In this document: piece by piece, positions 26,845 through 35,212 of the stretch
Position numbering within the stretch: position 1 is the stretch's first letter
Layout of the letters: every line of letters starts with the position of its first letter
Translations under genes and position numbers: made by a program
The notes under the pieces: model-generated
What the model was told of the DNA's origin: nothing
Seen by the model: the letters and a program-made list of their open reading frames with translations, nothing else
The model's database searches: none
Source of the DNA: Marinobacter halodurans
Lineage (GTDB): Bacteria > Pseudomonadota > Gammaproteobacteria > Pseudomonadales > Oleiphilaceae
Reading direction: 5' to 3'
DNA: 64,000 nt
Assembly (NCBI RefSeq): GCF_004327985.1
Contig: NZ_SJDL01000007.1
Location: forward strand, 1 to 64,000

Positions 26845-27414
26845 ATGAAGCGACTAAGCCTCACCCGATATCGTCATCAGGCGTCCATTCTGTTGAAGGG
26901 GATCCGTAACGGGAACCCTGAAGCAATGCGCCGCATCCGGCAACTCGCATTCTTTTCCTCCCGCAACGCATTGGACTTGCAGCATCAGGCAAAGCTGAAA
27001 CACTGTCTGAATGTGATTGCACTCGAACAGGGGTTCGAGCTGTGGGCGGTCTTCAAGTCAGACTTCGAAGTCTGTGTGATGGGCGAGATCGCATCCCGTT
27101 ACGTCGGCGGCTATCTCAATCATTGGTATGCCCGCTACGCCGATGCCAGACATCACCTGAATCTCCACCAAGGTTACCTGCTGCCCTACAAAAAAGGGCC
27201 CCAGCAGCAGTACTACGTCTGCGAACACGCTTACATCGCCAGTTTCGGCTTTGACCCGAAGGCCAAGGAGTGGGGGATGATCGGTTACGACCTGGTACAG
27301 CCGGTGGACAGGAAAGCACGGCTGGCGCTCCCGAAGGGCGCACCGCTGACGCCTCTGGACCTGCGTTGCCAACCCTTGATGTGGAACCACCACACCGGCG
27401 GGCTGGCGCCTTGA
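26845..27414 (+). CDS. Hypothetical protein, 189 residues
   Basis: I do not recognise a family. The protein is basic and soluble, without signal or membrane helices. It begins with a helical region (HQASILLKGIRNGNPEAMRRIR) and has an aromatic middle (GGYLNHWYARYADARHHLNLH, split about residue 95-115) with many His and Tyr residues, then YYVCEHAYIASFGFDP. A possible AAAGGTAC ribosome site precedes ATG. It is monocistronic. A solo MITE end begins 15 bases after the stop. The protein could be a nucleic-acid-binding accessory, but that is a guess. Confidence 0.65.
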   Translation: MKRLSLTRYRHQASILLKGIRNGNPEAMRRIRQLAFFSSRNALDLQHQAKLKHCLNVIALEQGFELWAVFKSDFEVCVMGEIASRYVGGYLNHWYARYADARHHLNLHQGYLLPYKKGPQQQYYVCEHAYIASFGFDPKAKEWGMIGYDLVQPVDRKARLALPKGAPLTPLDLRCQPLMWNHHTGGLAP

Positions 27415-27428
27415 CCAGAGACGTCAGC

Positions 27429-27469
27429 GGTACGCAGTAGGTCAACGAATTAACCAGACGGGACACTAG
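27429..27469. repeat. Solo end of the 14.5-kb MITE family
   Basis: The 41 bases ending GACGGGACACTAG are the inverse of the left end of the MITE at 14528, with about three mismatches, extending past the 20-base terminal repeat into the inner sequence. No second end lies nearby. It is either a decayed copy or a trapped end. Confidence 0.75.
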
Positions 27470-27622
27470 CCAGGAGGTGTGAGGAGGAACGCTCATGAGA
27501 GTCCATTCGGCAACCCCGTTCCTTGACGGTATTTTCAAGGCGCAGCATGACGAGATCACGCTCGCCAGCGTGAAGATCCCCCGGGGAATTGAAAGGATGT
27601 TTCGTCCGTAACAGTCCCCAGG

Positions 27623-27667
27623 ATTAAATCGATCAGGCCCCGGGCCAGGACTACCTGACCCGGGCCA
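27623..27667. repeat. REP-like motif and hairpin downstream of malic enzyme
   Basis: ATTAAATCGATC (27623-27634) repeats the motif beside the RAYT gene at 860. It is followed by inverse arms around ACTA: GGCCCCGGGCCAGG against CCTGACCCGGGCC. The unit looks like a target of the RAYT family rather than a plain terminator. Confidence 0.5.
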
Positions 27668-27682
27668 GACCGCAGCGACTCC

Positions 27683-27699
27683 GGCCCCGTTTGGGGGCC
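27683..27699 (-). terminator. Hairpin just after the malic enzyme stop
   Basis: GGCCCC (27683-27688) and GGGGCC (27694-27699) form a tight stem with a 5-base loop, five bases past the stop codon at 27704. No T-tract follows on the minus strand, so it may only protect the transcript end. Confidence 0.45.
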
Positions 27700-27703
27700 A
27701 CCG

Positions 27704-29383
27704 TCAAATCGCACGCCGCAGGTAACGCCGGTACCGGGGGCGCCAGAAATTCCTTTCGATGTCCCGGTGGATGGTGTCGTCGTCGGAGCGTAAGGCGACG
27801 CCGTCCTCCTGCGCCTGTTTGGCGACATCGAAGGCGATCACCCGACTGATTTCCTGGATATCGGCCAGGCCCGGCAGCAGGCGTTCACCGGTTTGCTGGA
27901 CGATGGGGGCCTGTTTCGCCAGGGCGTTGGCCGCGGCCATCAGCATGGTGTCGGTCACTCGGGTGGCGCCGGCGGCAATGACCCCGAGGCCAATGCCCGG
28001 GAACACATAGGCGTTGTTGCATTGGGCGATGGGGTAGGTATGGCCACCCAGTTCCACCGGTTTGAAGGGACTGCCGGCGGCCACCAGTGCTTCACCGTGG
28101 GTCCAGGCCAGGATGTCAGCGGGTGTCGCCTCGACGCGGGATGTGGGATTGGACAACGGCATTACCAGGGGCTTCTTGCAGCCGGCGTGCATCGTTTTGA
28201 TCACGTCTTCGGTGAACAGCCCACGTTGGCCGGAGACGCCAATCAGCACCGTTGGCCTGGTTTCTTTCACCACATCGATCAGTTCTCGCCCCGACCAGTC
28301 CTTGATCCGGGCCGGGTCCTGGGCAAGCGCTGTCTGGAAATCCTGCAGGCCGGTCATGTCCGTGGTCAGCAGACCGTCACGGTCGACCATGCAGACCCGT
28401 TGTCGCGCTTCGCGCTCCGGTAACCCCTCGTTCGTCATGGCGACGACGATCTGCTCGGCGATGCCGCAGCCGGCGGAACCGGCGCCTAGGAAGGCAACCG
28501 TCTGGTCGCTGACCTTTTCGTTCTTCACTTTGCATGCCGCCAGCAGCGTGGCCAGGCAAACCGCGGCGGTACCCTGGATGTCGTCGTTGAAGCAGCAGGC
28601 CTGGTCGCGGTATTGCTGCAACAGGCGCATGGCGTTGTTTTGCGCAAAATCCTCGAACTGCACCAGGGCTTTGGGCCAGCGGCGCTTCACCGCCGCCATG
28701 AAGTCCGCTACGAAAGCATCGTATTCGTCCTGGCCAATGCGTTCGTGGCGCCACCCCATGTACATCGGATCGTCCAGCAGCGCCTGATTGTTGGTGCCCA
28801 CATCGAGGACGATAGGCAGCGTATTCGCCGGGCTGATTCCGCCGCAGGCGGTGTACAGCGACAACTTGCCGATGGGGATGCCCATGCCGCCGATGCCCTG
28901 GTCGCCCAGACCCAGGATGCGCTCGCCGTCGGTCACCACGATGACCTTGACGTTGTCCTTGGTGGCGCTGCGCAGCAGGTAGTCCATGTGCTCACGATCG
29001 GGGTAGGACACGAACAGGCCGCGATGGTTGCGGTAGATCTTGGAGAACTCCTCACACGCCTCGCCCACGGTGGGGGTGTAGATGATCGGGAGCATCTCTT
29101 CCAGGTGGGCTTCCAGCAGGTGGAAGAACAGGGTTTCGTTGTCGTCCTGCAGGGCGCGCAGCGTGATGTGACGGTCGAGATCGGTCTGGCACAGCTCGTA
29201 TTGCCTGTAGGCCCGTTCCGCCTGTTCCCCGATGGTCTCCACGTTATTGGGCAGCAGGCCGATCAGGTTGAAATCCATGCGCTCCCGGTGCGAGAAGGCG
29301 CTGCCTTTGTTCAGCAACGGCATTTCCAGCAGGGAGGGGCCGGCATAGGGAATGTACAGGGGGCGTTTTTCACTCTTGCTCAC
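27704..29383 (-). CDS. maeA: NAD-dependent malic enzyme
   Basis: It decarboxylates malate to pyruvate with NAD. The protein matches E. coli MaeA along its length: [21 protein letters not shown], then [17 protein letters not shown], the active Tyr and Lys regions, [20 protein letters not shown], the divalent metal site in FEDFAQNNA and [10 protein letters not shown], and dinucleotide motif [15 protein letters not shown]. Length is 559 residues. A GTG start at 29383 is preferred because GAGGTG precedes it; an upstream start at 29425 adds 14 residues. It is monocistronic and ends with two hairpins. Confidence 0.95.
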   Translation of the reverse strand: MSKSEKRPLYIPYAGPSLLEMPLLNKGSAFSHRERMDFNLIGLLPNNVETIGEQAERAYRQYELCQTDLDRHITLRALQDDNETLFFHLLEAHLEEMLPIIYTPTVGEACEEFSKIYRNHRGLFVSYPDREHMDYLLRSATKDNVKVIVVTDGERILGLGDQGIGGMGIPIGKLSLYTACGGISPANTLPIVLDVGTNNQALLDDPMYMGWRHERIGQDEYDAFVADFMAAVKRRWPKALVQFEDFAQNNAMRLLQQYRDQACCFNDDIQGTAAVCLATLLAACKVKNEKVSDQTVAFLGAGSAGCGIAEQIVVAMTNEGLPEREARQRVCMVDRDGLLTTDMTGLQDFQTALAQDPARIKDWSGRELIDVVKETRPTVLIGVSGQRGLFTEDVIKTMHAGCKKPLVMPLSNPTSRVEATPADILAWTHGEALVAAGSPFKPVELGGHTYPIAQCNNAYVFPGIGLGVIAAGATRVTDTMLMAAANALAKQAPIVQQTGERLLPGLADIQEISRVIAFDVAKQAQEDGVALRSDDDTIHRDIERNFWRPRYRRYLRRAI

Positions 29384-29540
29384 AATCACCTCGTCGATCG
29401 AGCGGGTTACGAAGGAACCAGACACAGGGGGACATTGTTAATCCCGTTTTAAAGAGTAGTTGATGTCGGTCTTCTCCGCTGTCGAGAACGAGAGTGCCCT
29501 GAGGAAACACAATCCGGTATGGCCGGGTGCGCCGATAAGC

Positions 29541-29577
29541 ACGGCATTTGTGAGGATGGCCGCTTCACAAATGCCGT
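29541..29577. terminator. Strong 13-bp hairpin downstream of the DsbA-like gene
   Basis: ACGGCATTTGTGA (29541-29553) and TCACAAATGCCGT (29565-29577) are exact inverse copies with an 11-base loop, 46 bases past the stop of the minus-strand gene. No T-tract follows. It could be a REP-type element as easily as a terminator. Confidence 0.5.
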
Positions 29578-29622
29578 TGTGACGTTTCGGTCTATCGCAT
29601 GGGCCCGTATGTCGTCCGTCGA

Positions 29623-30264
29623 TTAAGCCGGTGATTGACCCGGCTCAAGCATGCCTTCCCAGAAGGCCCGCCACTGTTCGGGTTGGCGGTAGAAGTGGCT
29701 GACCGTCACATTGCGCCATTGACCGTTTTCCTCAATCAGCATGGAAGGGAATCCTCCCAGGTTGAACCGCTGCATCATGTTGCGCGTGCGCTGGATCTCC
29801 GCTTCGACTTTGCTTTCGGCTTCGTCCATCGCCGCGCTCCAGGCCTGCACTTCGATATCCAGTTGCCCGGCCAGTTCAGCCAGGGTCTCCGGCTGGCTTA
29901 CCGGCAGACCTGACTGGTAGTGGGCCCGCTGGATCTTTTCCAGCATGTCGACAGCGCTGTAACCCAGGTGTTGCGTCGCCATAATGGCCTGCGCCGTGAT
30001 GTAGGAATCCAGGATCAAGGGATCACCGGCGGCGACCTTCTTCAGGTAGTCCTCGCCAAAAACCTGCCCGGTCAGTTCCGCAATGCGCTGATCCGACGCC
30101 AGTATGTGTTGACGAAAGTCCTCACTGATGGGCGTTCTCTGCATCATGCCGCCCGGATGAAGTTGGAGGTGAATACCTTTTATTTGGTCAAGCTGACCGA
30201 TAAGAGAGGAGGCGCCATAGCACCAGCCGCACATCGGATCGAAAATATAGTGGGCGTTTACCAT
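29623..30264 (-). CDS. DsbA-family (FrnE-like) thioredoxin-fold oxidoreductase
   Basis: The 213-residue protein keeps the redox motif CGWC in FDPMCGWCYGAS at residue 12-15 and has an inserted helical domain, as in FrnE and 2-hydroxychromene isomerase-like members. The cis-Pro loop is in GGFPSML. There is no signal peptide, so it should be cytosolic. It overlaps the upstream gene by seven bases and is probably translated together with it. A function in thiol or disulfide repair, or a detoxification step, is possible; substrate unknown. Confidence 0.87.
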   Translation of the reverse strand: MVNAHYIFDPMCGWCYGASSLIGQLDQIKGIHLQLHPGGMMQRTPISEDFRQHILASDQRIAELTGQVFGEDYLKKVAAGDPLILDSYITAQAIMATQHLGYSAVDMLEKIQRAHYQSGLPVSQPETLAELAGQLDIEVQAWSAAMDEAESKVEAEIQRTRNMMQRFNLGGFPSMLIEENGQWRNVTVSHFYRQPEQWRAFWEGMLEPGQSPA

Positions 30265-31124
30265 TCCATTTCTCCCATATGGACCTTTGCACCGATCTCC
30301 AATGCGACGGGTAAGCCTGCCTGTGGATACTTTTGAGTCATGATATCCATAAGCTGTGCACTGTTATTACTGTCGGCTTTCGCTTCGGCAAAGTCCGCCA
30401 GGTAGTGCTGGGAGAAGGTAATGGCCGTGCTATCCATTTGGGTGCCTGGCGTCATATGGCCCGGGATCACGACCTCCGGCTTGAGCGCCTTCATTTCGTT
30501 GAGCTCTTCGGCCCACGCCTTGCGCTCGCTATCCGTTTGCGCATCGGCCATCCACAGGTGCACATTGCCGTAAACCGCGACGTTGCCGAGAATCGCCTTA
30601 TTTGCCGGGATCCACAGGTAGGGGCGATCTTTCAATTCACCATCCGTGCCGTGGATCTCTATGGTGCGACCATCGATGGAGAGCGTCTTCCCCGGGTAGG
30701 CGGTAGGCACGATCGGATTAACGGGGGCGTTTGCGCCCATCTTGGGGGCCCAATAGGCCAGTTTCCCCTTCAACCTGGACTGGATGGTATCGCGAACGCT
30801 GGGAGTCGCCAGTACTTCGGCGTCCGGAAACAGCTCATGCAGCACTTCGGCGCCGAAGTAATAGTCCGGATCCGCCTGACTGATAAAAATGGTCTTCAGG
30901 GTTTTACCTGAGTCGACAACGTTTGCCGCGATGCGCAGGGCGTCGGCTTTGGTAAATCCCGCATCGACCACCATGGCTTCGGTTTCACCGTAAACCAGTG
31001 TCGAATTGACGTAGAAGCTGTGATCGTCCGCGTTATACACATCCAGGGTGAGCGGCTCGGGCTGGGTCGCCATGACCGTGCCGGACAGCGTAAGCGCTGC
31101 GGTTAATAGTGCGTACTGTTTCAT
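30258..31124 (-). CDS. Exported metallo-beta-lactamase-fold protein with degenerate metal site
   Basis: The 288-residue protein has a signal peptide (MKQYALLTAALTLSGTVMA) and an MBL fold, with MVVDAGFTKADALR and a later VIPGHMTPG. The usual H-x-H-x-D-H is replaced by SQADPDYYFGA, so three histidine ligands are gone and a zinc hydrolase site is unlikely in the standard form. Similar SQADPDYYFG versions exist as a subfamily. The start at 31124 follows GGAGA. It overlaps the DsbA-like gene and is divergent from the LysR gene, its likely regulator. Confidence 0.8.
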   Translation of the reverse strand: MKQYALLTAALTLSGTVMATQPEPLTLDVYNADDHSFYVNSTLVYGETEAMVVDAGFTKADALRIAANVVDSGKTLKTIFISQADPDYYFGAEVLHELFPDAEVLATPSVRDTIQSRLKGKLAYWAPKMGANAPVNPIVPTAYPGKTLSIDGRTIEIHGTDGELKDRPYLWIPANKAILGNVAVYGNVHLWMADAQTDSERKAWAEELNEMKALKPEVVIPGHMTPGTQMDSTAITFSQHYLADFAEAKADSNNSAQLMDIMTQKYPQAGLPVALEIGAKVHMGEMEW

Positions 31125-31174
31125 GTCTGTCTCTCCAGGCAGTCGGTTGCGTTTGTCAGGACGCACTCTATCCC

Positions 31175-31196
31175 TTGTATTTGTCATGATATACAA
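31175..31196. promoter_or_regulatory. LysR-type operator candidate
   Basis: TTGTAT (31175-31180) and ATACAA (31191-31196) are exact inverse arms with a 10-base spacer, in the 111-base gap between the LysR gene and its divergent neighbour. The shape fits a LysR T-N11-A box. Confidence 0.55.
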
Positions 31197-31235
31197 CTAA
31201 TAATTGGCATCATTGTTTCTTTATTCGAGCAAATC

Positions 31236-32138
31236 GTGGATCGCCTAACCGCTGCAAAGGTTTTTGTCGACGTTGCAATCACCCGAAGTTTTACGGCAAC
31301 CGCCGAGCGCCTGGACATGTCCCGGCCCATGGTGACGCGCTATGTTGATAGCCTGGAGAACTGGCTGAACGTCCGCCTGTTTCATCGGACGACGCGTAAG
31401 GTGTCACTAACCTCGGCGGGGGAAACCTGTTTGCCCGAGGTGCAAGGCTGGATAGGGCAGGCTGAAAAGTTGCAATACCAGCTTATGGTCCGCGACGAGC
31501 TTGTGGGAAAAGTTCGGATTGCCGCGAGTATGTCGTTTGCCTTTTCACAGCTCATCCCGGCTGTGGAGGCGTTCATGGACAAGCATCCGCGCGTGGAAAT
31601 CGATGTCGATGTCCAGGAGAGCGCGGTTGATTTGGTGGCCGAGCGCATCGACTTGGCCATTCGCATTACATCGGATCCGGACCCTGCATTGATTGGCCGT
31701 TCTCTGGCGAAATGTGAATCGGTACTGGTCGCCTCGCAAACCTACCTGGATTCCGCCCCGGAAATTAAACGGCCTGCTGACCTTGGCAAGCACAAATGCC
31801 TGGGCTACAGAAACTTTGAACACCATATCTGGCATCTTGAACGCGACCGGCATCAGGAGTCTGTGGAAGTCAGTTGCGTACTCACCTCGAATGAAGCGAC
31901 GACCCTGCTGAGTGCCGCCCATTACGGCATGGGCATCAGTCTTCAGCCAACGTACTTGGTAAGCGGCGCACTGGCGCGCGGAGAGCTGGTGCAGGTATTG
32001 CCCCGGTGGCGGCCGAAAAGCCTGGATATCTATGCGCTGTATTCATCGCGCAAGCATTTGCCCCCCGCCGTACGCGCTTTGATTGACCACCTGGTCGCGT
32101 TTTACTCCGACCGGGAGTGGCAGGACATTCGACTCTGA
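31236..32138 (+). CDS. LysR-family transcriptional regulator
   Basis: The 300-residue protein has the family layout: winged HTH at residues 1-60 (AAKVFVDVAITRSFTATAER and RLFHRTTRKVSLTSAGE), a linker, and a type-2 periplasmic-binding-like effector domain (about 90-295). It uses GTG at 31236. The divergent operator at 31175-31196 suggests it controls the MBL-fold/DsbA-like pair. The effector is unknown. The AefR/DsdC type cannot be decided. Confidence 0.9.
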   Translation: MDRLTAAKVFVDVAITRSFTATAERLDMSRPMVTRYVDSLENWLNVRLFHRTTRKVSLTSAGETCLPEVQGWIGQAEKLQYQLMVRDELVGKVRIAASMSFAFSQLIPAVEAFMDKHPRVEIDVDVQESAVDLVAERIDLAIRITSDPDPALIGRSLAKCESVLVASQTYLDSAPEIKRPADLGKHKCLGYRNFEHHIWHLERDRHQESVEVSCVLTSNEATTLLSAAHYGMGISLQPTYLVSGALARGELVQVLPRWRPKSLDIYALYSSRKHLPPAVRALIDHLVAFYSDREWQDIRL

Positions 32139-32230
32139 TCCCCCGGGCGTACCAGTGCCGACGGTGTCCGTCGGGCGCCCGGGAAGGCCGTAGGGAAACG
32201 ATAGCAGGAGGCCCCATCAGGCCGGGCCGG

Positions 32231-33640
32231 TTACCATCCCCAGAACAGTAACCACCAGGCCCATACGACCACGGCAATGGCCAGTGCACCGAACCCGGTG
32301 CCCAGGCATCGGCGCACGGCGTGATCGTTGTACTTGCCACTGATCTGCCAGAATAGTCCCAGCGACCAAAGCGCTGTACTGCCCAGAAGCACGGCGCGAA
32401 CCGAGCCTACCCAGAACAGTGGCACGTGCTCGGCCCGCAGCATGGAGACGGTCAATGCCGAAAGCCCCAGGAACACGCCACAACCGGCGATGGGAATCAG
32501 TGCATGGGCCAGGTGGTACAGTGCACCGTGGGACGCCGGCGCCAGGCTGCGCCGGGCGGCAAACAACAGGCCGGTCAGGACGCTGCCCAGGACGAGACCG
32601 GTAGTGCCGATGTAGGCCAACAGCAGGGTGCCGTCCAGGAGGTTGAAGACGTCGTTCTGGCCGGGGTAATTGGTAAAGATCCACCAGGGCGCGTGGGTCT
32701 GGAGCGGCCACATCCAGTCCGCATCGATAAGCCACAGGGCGATCCACTGTTTGGCCTCGATGAGCCAGGGGCTGGCGGACCAGTGAAATGCACCTACGGC
32801 GATACCGCAGAGGCCAAAGGTGATCAGGATCAGCTCGCCTGCGGTGGCGCGATAGCGGCTTTCGTGAACCACTTCGGAACCCGGCGCGCGGAAGCGCAGG
32901 TCGATGGCATCGCGGTGACCCTGGCAGCGGCCGCAGGAATGGCAGTTACTGGCGCTTTGCAGGTCCTTGAGAGGCAGCAGGGTGGGACAGTTGACCGCTT
33001 CAGGGCGCTCGCCCCGTGCCCGGCTGGCCTGCCACTGTTGCGGATCCGTGCGGAAACTGACCGGCGCCAGCTTGGACAGCAGGCCGAACACGCCGTTGAC
33101 CGGACACAGGTAGCGGCACCAGACACGGACATTGCGGCCGTAGAGATAGCCGACGATGAGCGCCCCCACCGTTGAGCCGCCGAGAATCAGCAGGGTTGCC
33201 TTGGGGTATTGGTAGACGCTCAGCATCTGCCCGTAAACCGTGGTGCCGACAAAGGCGACGAAGGGCCAGCCACCCCAGCGGACCCAGCGCGGGATTGCGC
33301 CATGGCGGCCATGCTTGCTGGCCCATTCACTGATGGTGCCTTCGGGACAAAACACACCGCACCAGACCCGGCCCAGGAGGACCATGCTCAGCAGCACGAA
33401 CGGCCACCAGATGCCCCAGAACAGGAACTGGGCAAACAGGGTGACGTTGTCCCAGATATGCGCGGAATGCGGCGGCAGGGGGTGTACTGCAGGCACGATA
33501 ATCAGTACGGCATAGAACAGGACCACCGTCCACTGGATGCGCTGAATGACATGCCGGTTCTGCTGCATTAAGCGCCCAAAGCCGGCCAGCATCCTGCTGG
33601 CGCGGCTCCGGTTGGTGTCCGTGGCAATAATCGAGCTCAT
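32231..33640 (-). CDS. FtrD-like membrane 4Fe-4S protein of ferrous iron uptake
   Basis: This 469-residue polyferredoxin-type membrane protein has about eight helices and the cysteine motifs CGVFCPEG, CRYLCPVNG and CHSCGRCQGH, the pattern of NapH/FtrD-like proteins that pass electrons across the membrane. It is the last gene of a minus-strand cluster with a cupredoxin and a P19 protein, so it should be the electron-transfer subunit of an FtrABCD-type iron system. Its ATG at 33640 overlaps the stop of a 51-codon upstream frame. Confidence 0.85.
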   Translation of the reverse strand: MSSIIATDTNRSRASRMLAGFGRLMQQNRHVIQRIQWTVVLFYAVLIIVPAVHPLPPHSAHIWDNVTLFAQFLFWGIWWPFVLLSMVLLGRVWCGVFCPEGTISEWASKHGRHGAIPRWVRWGGWPFVAFVGTTVYGQMLSVYQYPKATLLILGGSTVGALIVGYLYGRNVRVWCRYLCPVNGVFGLLSKLAPVSFRTDPQQWQASRARGERPEAVNCPTLLPLKDLQSASNCHSCGRCQGHRDAIDLRFRAPGSEVVHESRYRATAGELILITFGLCGIAVGAFHWSASPWLIEAKQWIALWLIDADWMWPLQTHAPWWIFTNYPGQNDVFNLLDGTLLLAYIGTTGLVLGSVLTGLLFAARRSLAPASHGALYHLAHALIPIAGCGVFLGLSALTVSMLRAEHVPLFWVGSVRAVLLGSTALWSLGLFWQISGKYNDHAVRRCLGTGFGALAIAVVVWAWWLLFWGW

Positions 33641-33792
33641 GGTGTGGCACGGCCCCGGTTTAGCCGGTGGCAGGAACCGGCAGTGGGTGTCTTCAGCACG
33701 GCGCCGCCGATGCCGAACCGGAAGCCGCGGATTGCGCCTACCGCTTCGATCCGCTTCAGCCAGGATTTGAGGACGCCGACGGCCTGTACCAC
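33637..33792 (-). CDS. Short coupled ORF where ftrC should be
   Basis: A GTG at 33792 with GGAG six bases before it opens a 51-residue frame whose TGA overlaps the ATG of the FtrD-like gene (ATGA). The upstream cupredoxin stop lies nine bases before its start. The sequence (VVQAVGVLKSWLKRI, then GFRFGIGGAV) vaguely resembles the first helix of an FTR1 permease (VGILYAWLK-type). I infer a remnant of ftrC or a small linker protein kept for translational coupling. It is too short to name with confidence. Confidence 0.45.
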   Translation of the reverse strand: MVQAVGVLKSWLKRIEAVGAIRGFRFGIGGAVLKTPTAGSCHRLNRGRATP

Positions 33793-33801
33793 GAGACGCT
33801 C

Positions 33802-34137
33802 CTATTCCGCGACGATGCGGCCCTTGGCATCCGGCAGGTGGAACTCATCGATAAAGTCGTATTCCCCCGGCTTGAGCGGGTGAATCACCACGAACGAACT
33901 CGCCCCGGGCGCCAGCACTTTCTCCTGGCGCAGGCGCTGGCTTTCAAATTCCACAGGCCCCTGGCCGGTATTACGGATGTTCAGTTTGAAACGCTCTCCA
34001 GCCTTGACGTGGATAACCTCGGGGTTCAGCTTGCCATCCTGCAATTCCAGGTCATAGGAGGGCAGCCCCGCCGCGGCAGGGAGGGACGTGGCCAGCGCCA
34101 GAAACAGGGTGGCCGCAGACAGCAGACGTTTGGTCAT
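33802..34137 (-). CDS. Periplasmic cupredoxin-domain protein (FtrB-like)
   Basis: This 111-residue protein has a signal peptide (MTKRLLSAATLFLALATSLPAAA) and a single cupredoxin-like beta sandwich: VIHVKAGERFKLNIRNTGQ, PGASSFVVIHPLKPGEYDF. In Bordetella and Brucella FtrB oxidises ferrous iron in the periplasm for the permease. It lies between the P19-like gene and the FtrD-like gene on the same strand. I cannot confirm the copper ligands, since the usual cysteine is absent. Confidence 0.78.
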   Translation of the reverse strand: MTKRLLSAATLFLALATSLPAAAGLPSYDLELQDGKLNPEVIHVKAGERFKLNIRNTGQGPVEFESQRLRQEKVLAPGASSFVVIHPLKPGEYDFIDEFHLPDAKGRIVAE

Positions 34138-34247
34138 CGAGCGATCTCCTCGGATCAGCGGCGGCCCGATAGGCCGCCGCGCGACGCGACATTTGAAGTG
34201 GAAGGGGGCTGGCGCACAGGCCGGTCACTCCTTCCCTTGAGAGAAAC

Positions 34248-34796
34248 TCAGTAGCCGCCTTTCTTGCCGGTGCCGGCATAGGCGAAGTCGTACTCCAGGG
34301 TGAACGGCTCGAACCATGCCCCGACGCCGGTTTCCCGGTCCACGTGTCGCATGAACGGCTGACCGTTGTAAGTCGGCGGATGAATGGTGTACTCGAGGTG
34401 ATACTTGCCGGGACCATCCAGCTTGACGTTGGCGCCATAGTGGGTGCCGTCGCTGGCAATCATGGGTACGAAGGTGCCGCTGATGGTCTTGTCGCTGCCC
34501 TTGCGCTGGAGGCTGTAGTCCACCGTCAGGTAGGGGATCCAGGCACCCGGGGCAAAGCCGTTGGGATTGTCCTCCAGGGCCATGATGTCGGCCTCAAGGT
34601 GTACGTCTGCCTGATCCGCCGGTTTCTGACCGGCCGGTTCCATAGTCACAGGCTGCAGGTAGACGGCGCCCACTTCCATGCCATTTTTCTGCTGGGGCTT
34701 GCCAATGGGGTACTCGGCGGCCTGGGCGGAAGCGGCAGAAACCAGGCCGATGGTTGTGAGGGCCAGGGCCGCGAAGTTGAACGGTTTGAATATCAT
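34248..34796 (-). CDS. P19/FtrA-family periplasmic iron-binding protein
   Basis: This 182-residue exported protein (signal MIFKPFNFAALALTTIGLVS) has the P19 family elements: EYPIGKPQQKNGMEVGAVYL, then LEADIMALEDNPNGFAPG and WIPYLTVDY, with Met and His for copper/iron binding. P19-type proteins bind Cu and Fe and pass ferrous iron to FtrB/FtrC. The start at 34796 is set by the signal peptide. It is the first gene of the cluster, 100 bases downstream of a perfect FNR box. Confidence 0.88.
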   Translation of the reverse strand: MIFKPFNFAALALTTIGLVSAASAQAAEYPIGKPQQKNGMEVGAVYLQPVTMEPAGQKPADQADVHLEADIMALEDNPNGFAPGAWIPYLTVDYSLQRKGSDKTISGTFVPMIASDGTHYGANVKLDGPGKYHLEYTIHPPTYNGQPFMRHVDRETGVGAWFEPFTLEYDFAYAGTGKKGGY

Positions 34797-34895
34797 GAAC
34801 GGGTATCCTGCAAGATGTGATGCGTTTGAAACCACAGGTTTGTTTAAGCTGCGCCATACTCTAAACGTAATTATTCGCATTTGTATTTTTATGAG

Positions 34896-34909
34896 TTGAT
34901 CCAAATCAA
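34896..34909. promoter_or_regulatory. FNR/ANR box upstream of the iron cluster
   Basis: TTGATCCAAATCAA is a perfect TTGAT-N4-ATCAA site, 100 bases before the P19 start codon. It should allow activation or repression by FNR/ANR, so oxygen-dependent control of ferrous iron uptake is likely. I see no strong Fur box; TGCGAATAATTA at 34868-34881 on the minus strand is only a weak match. Confidence 0.75.
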
Positions 34910-34996
34910 ATTGCGCTTAATCGGATGTCTGCGGAGGCGGTGGTCGGGCGGATATCCCGGCTTGGTTTCGGTCCGAATCTGACCTTGTCCGGTCGT

Positions 34997-35099
34997 CATA
35001 GGAAGGGTTTTGGTGCCGCTGTTGCCTATTTTGCAGGGTTTGTTGCCCAAAAACGAGCATGTGGTCGTGTTCGCCTTGCCTGTCGCTATACTTTAATGG
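34997..35099. repeat. Diverged repeat, copy 1
   Basis: About 100 bases from ATAGGAAGGG to CTTTAATGG align with 38081-38172 at roughly two thirds identity, including GAAGG, TATTTTG, AAACGA and GTGTT blocks. It lies in the gap 34797-35212, which otherwise has no gene. The two copies face the same way and bound the 35.2-37.9 kb insert. Confidence 0.6.
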
Positions 35100-35212
35100 C
35101 ATAGTGGAGCGTCGTGTCGGAATCGAACCCGATAGGGGGTTGCCGTAAGATTGTTCCGGACGCTGAAATACTCACTGAACGCGTGAACACTCCTTGATGG
35201 AGGACAATAAGA

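Noticed and set aside
34868-34881. Possible Fur box before the P19 gene
   Set aside because: Only about 9 of 14 core positions match; the adjacent FNR box is far stronger.
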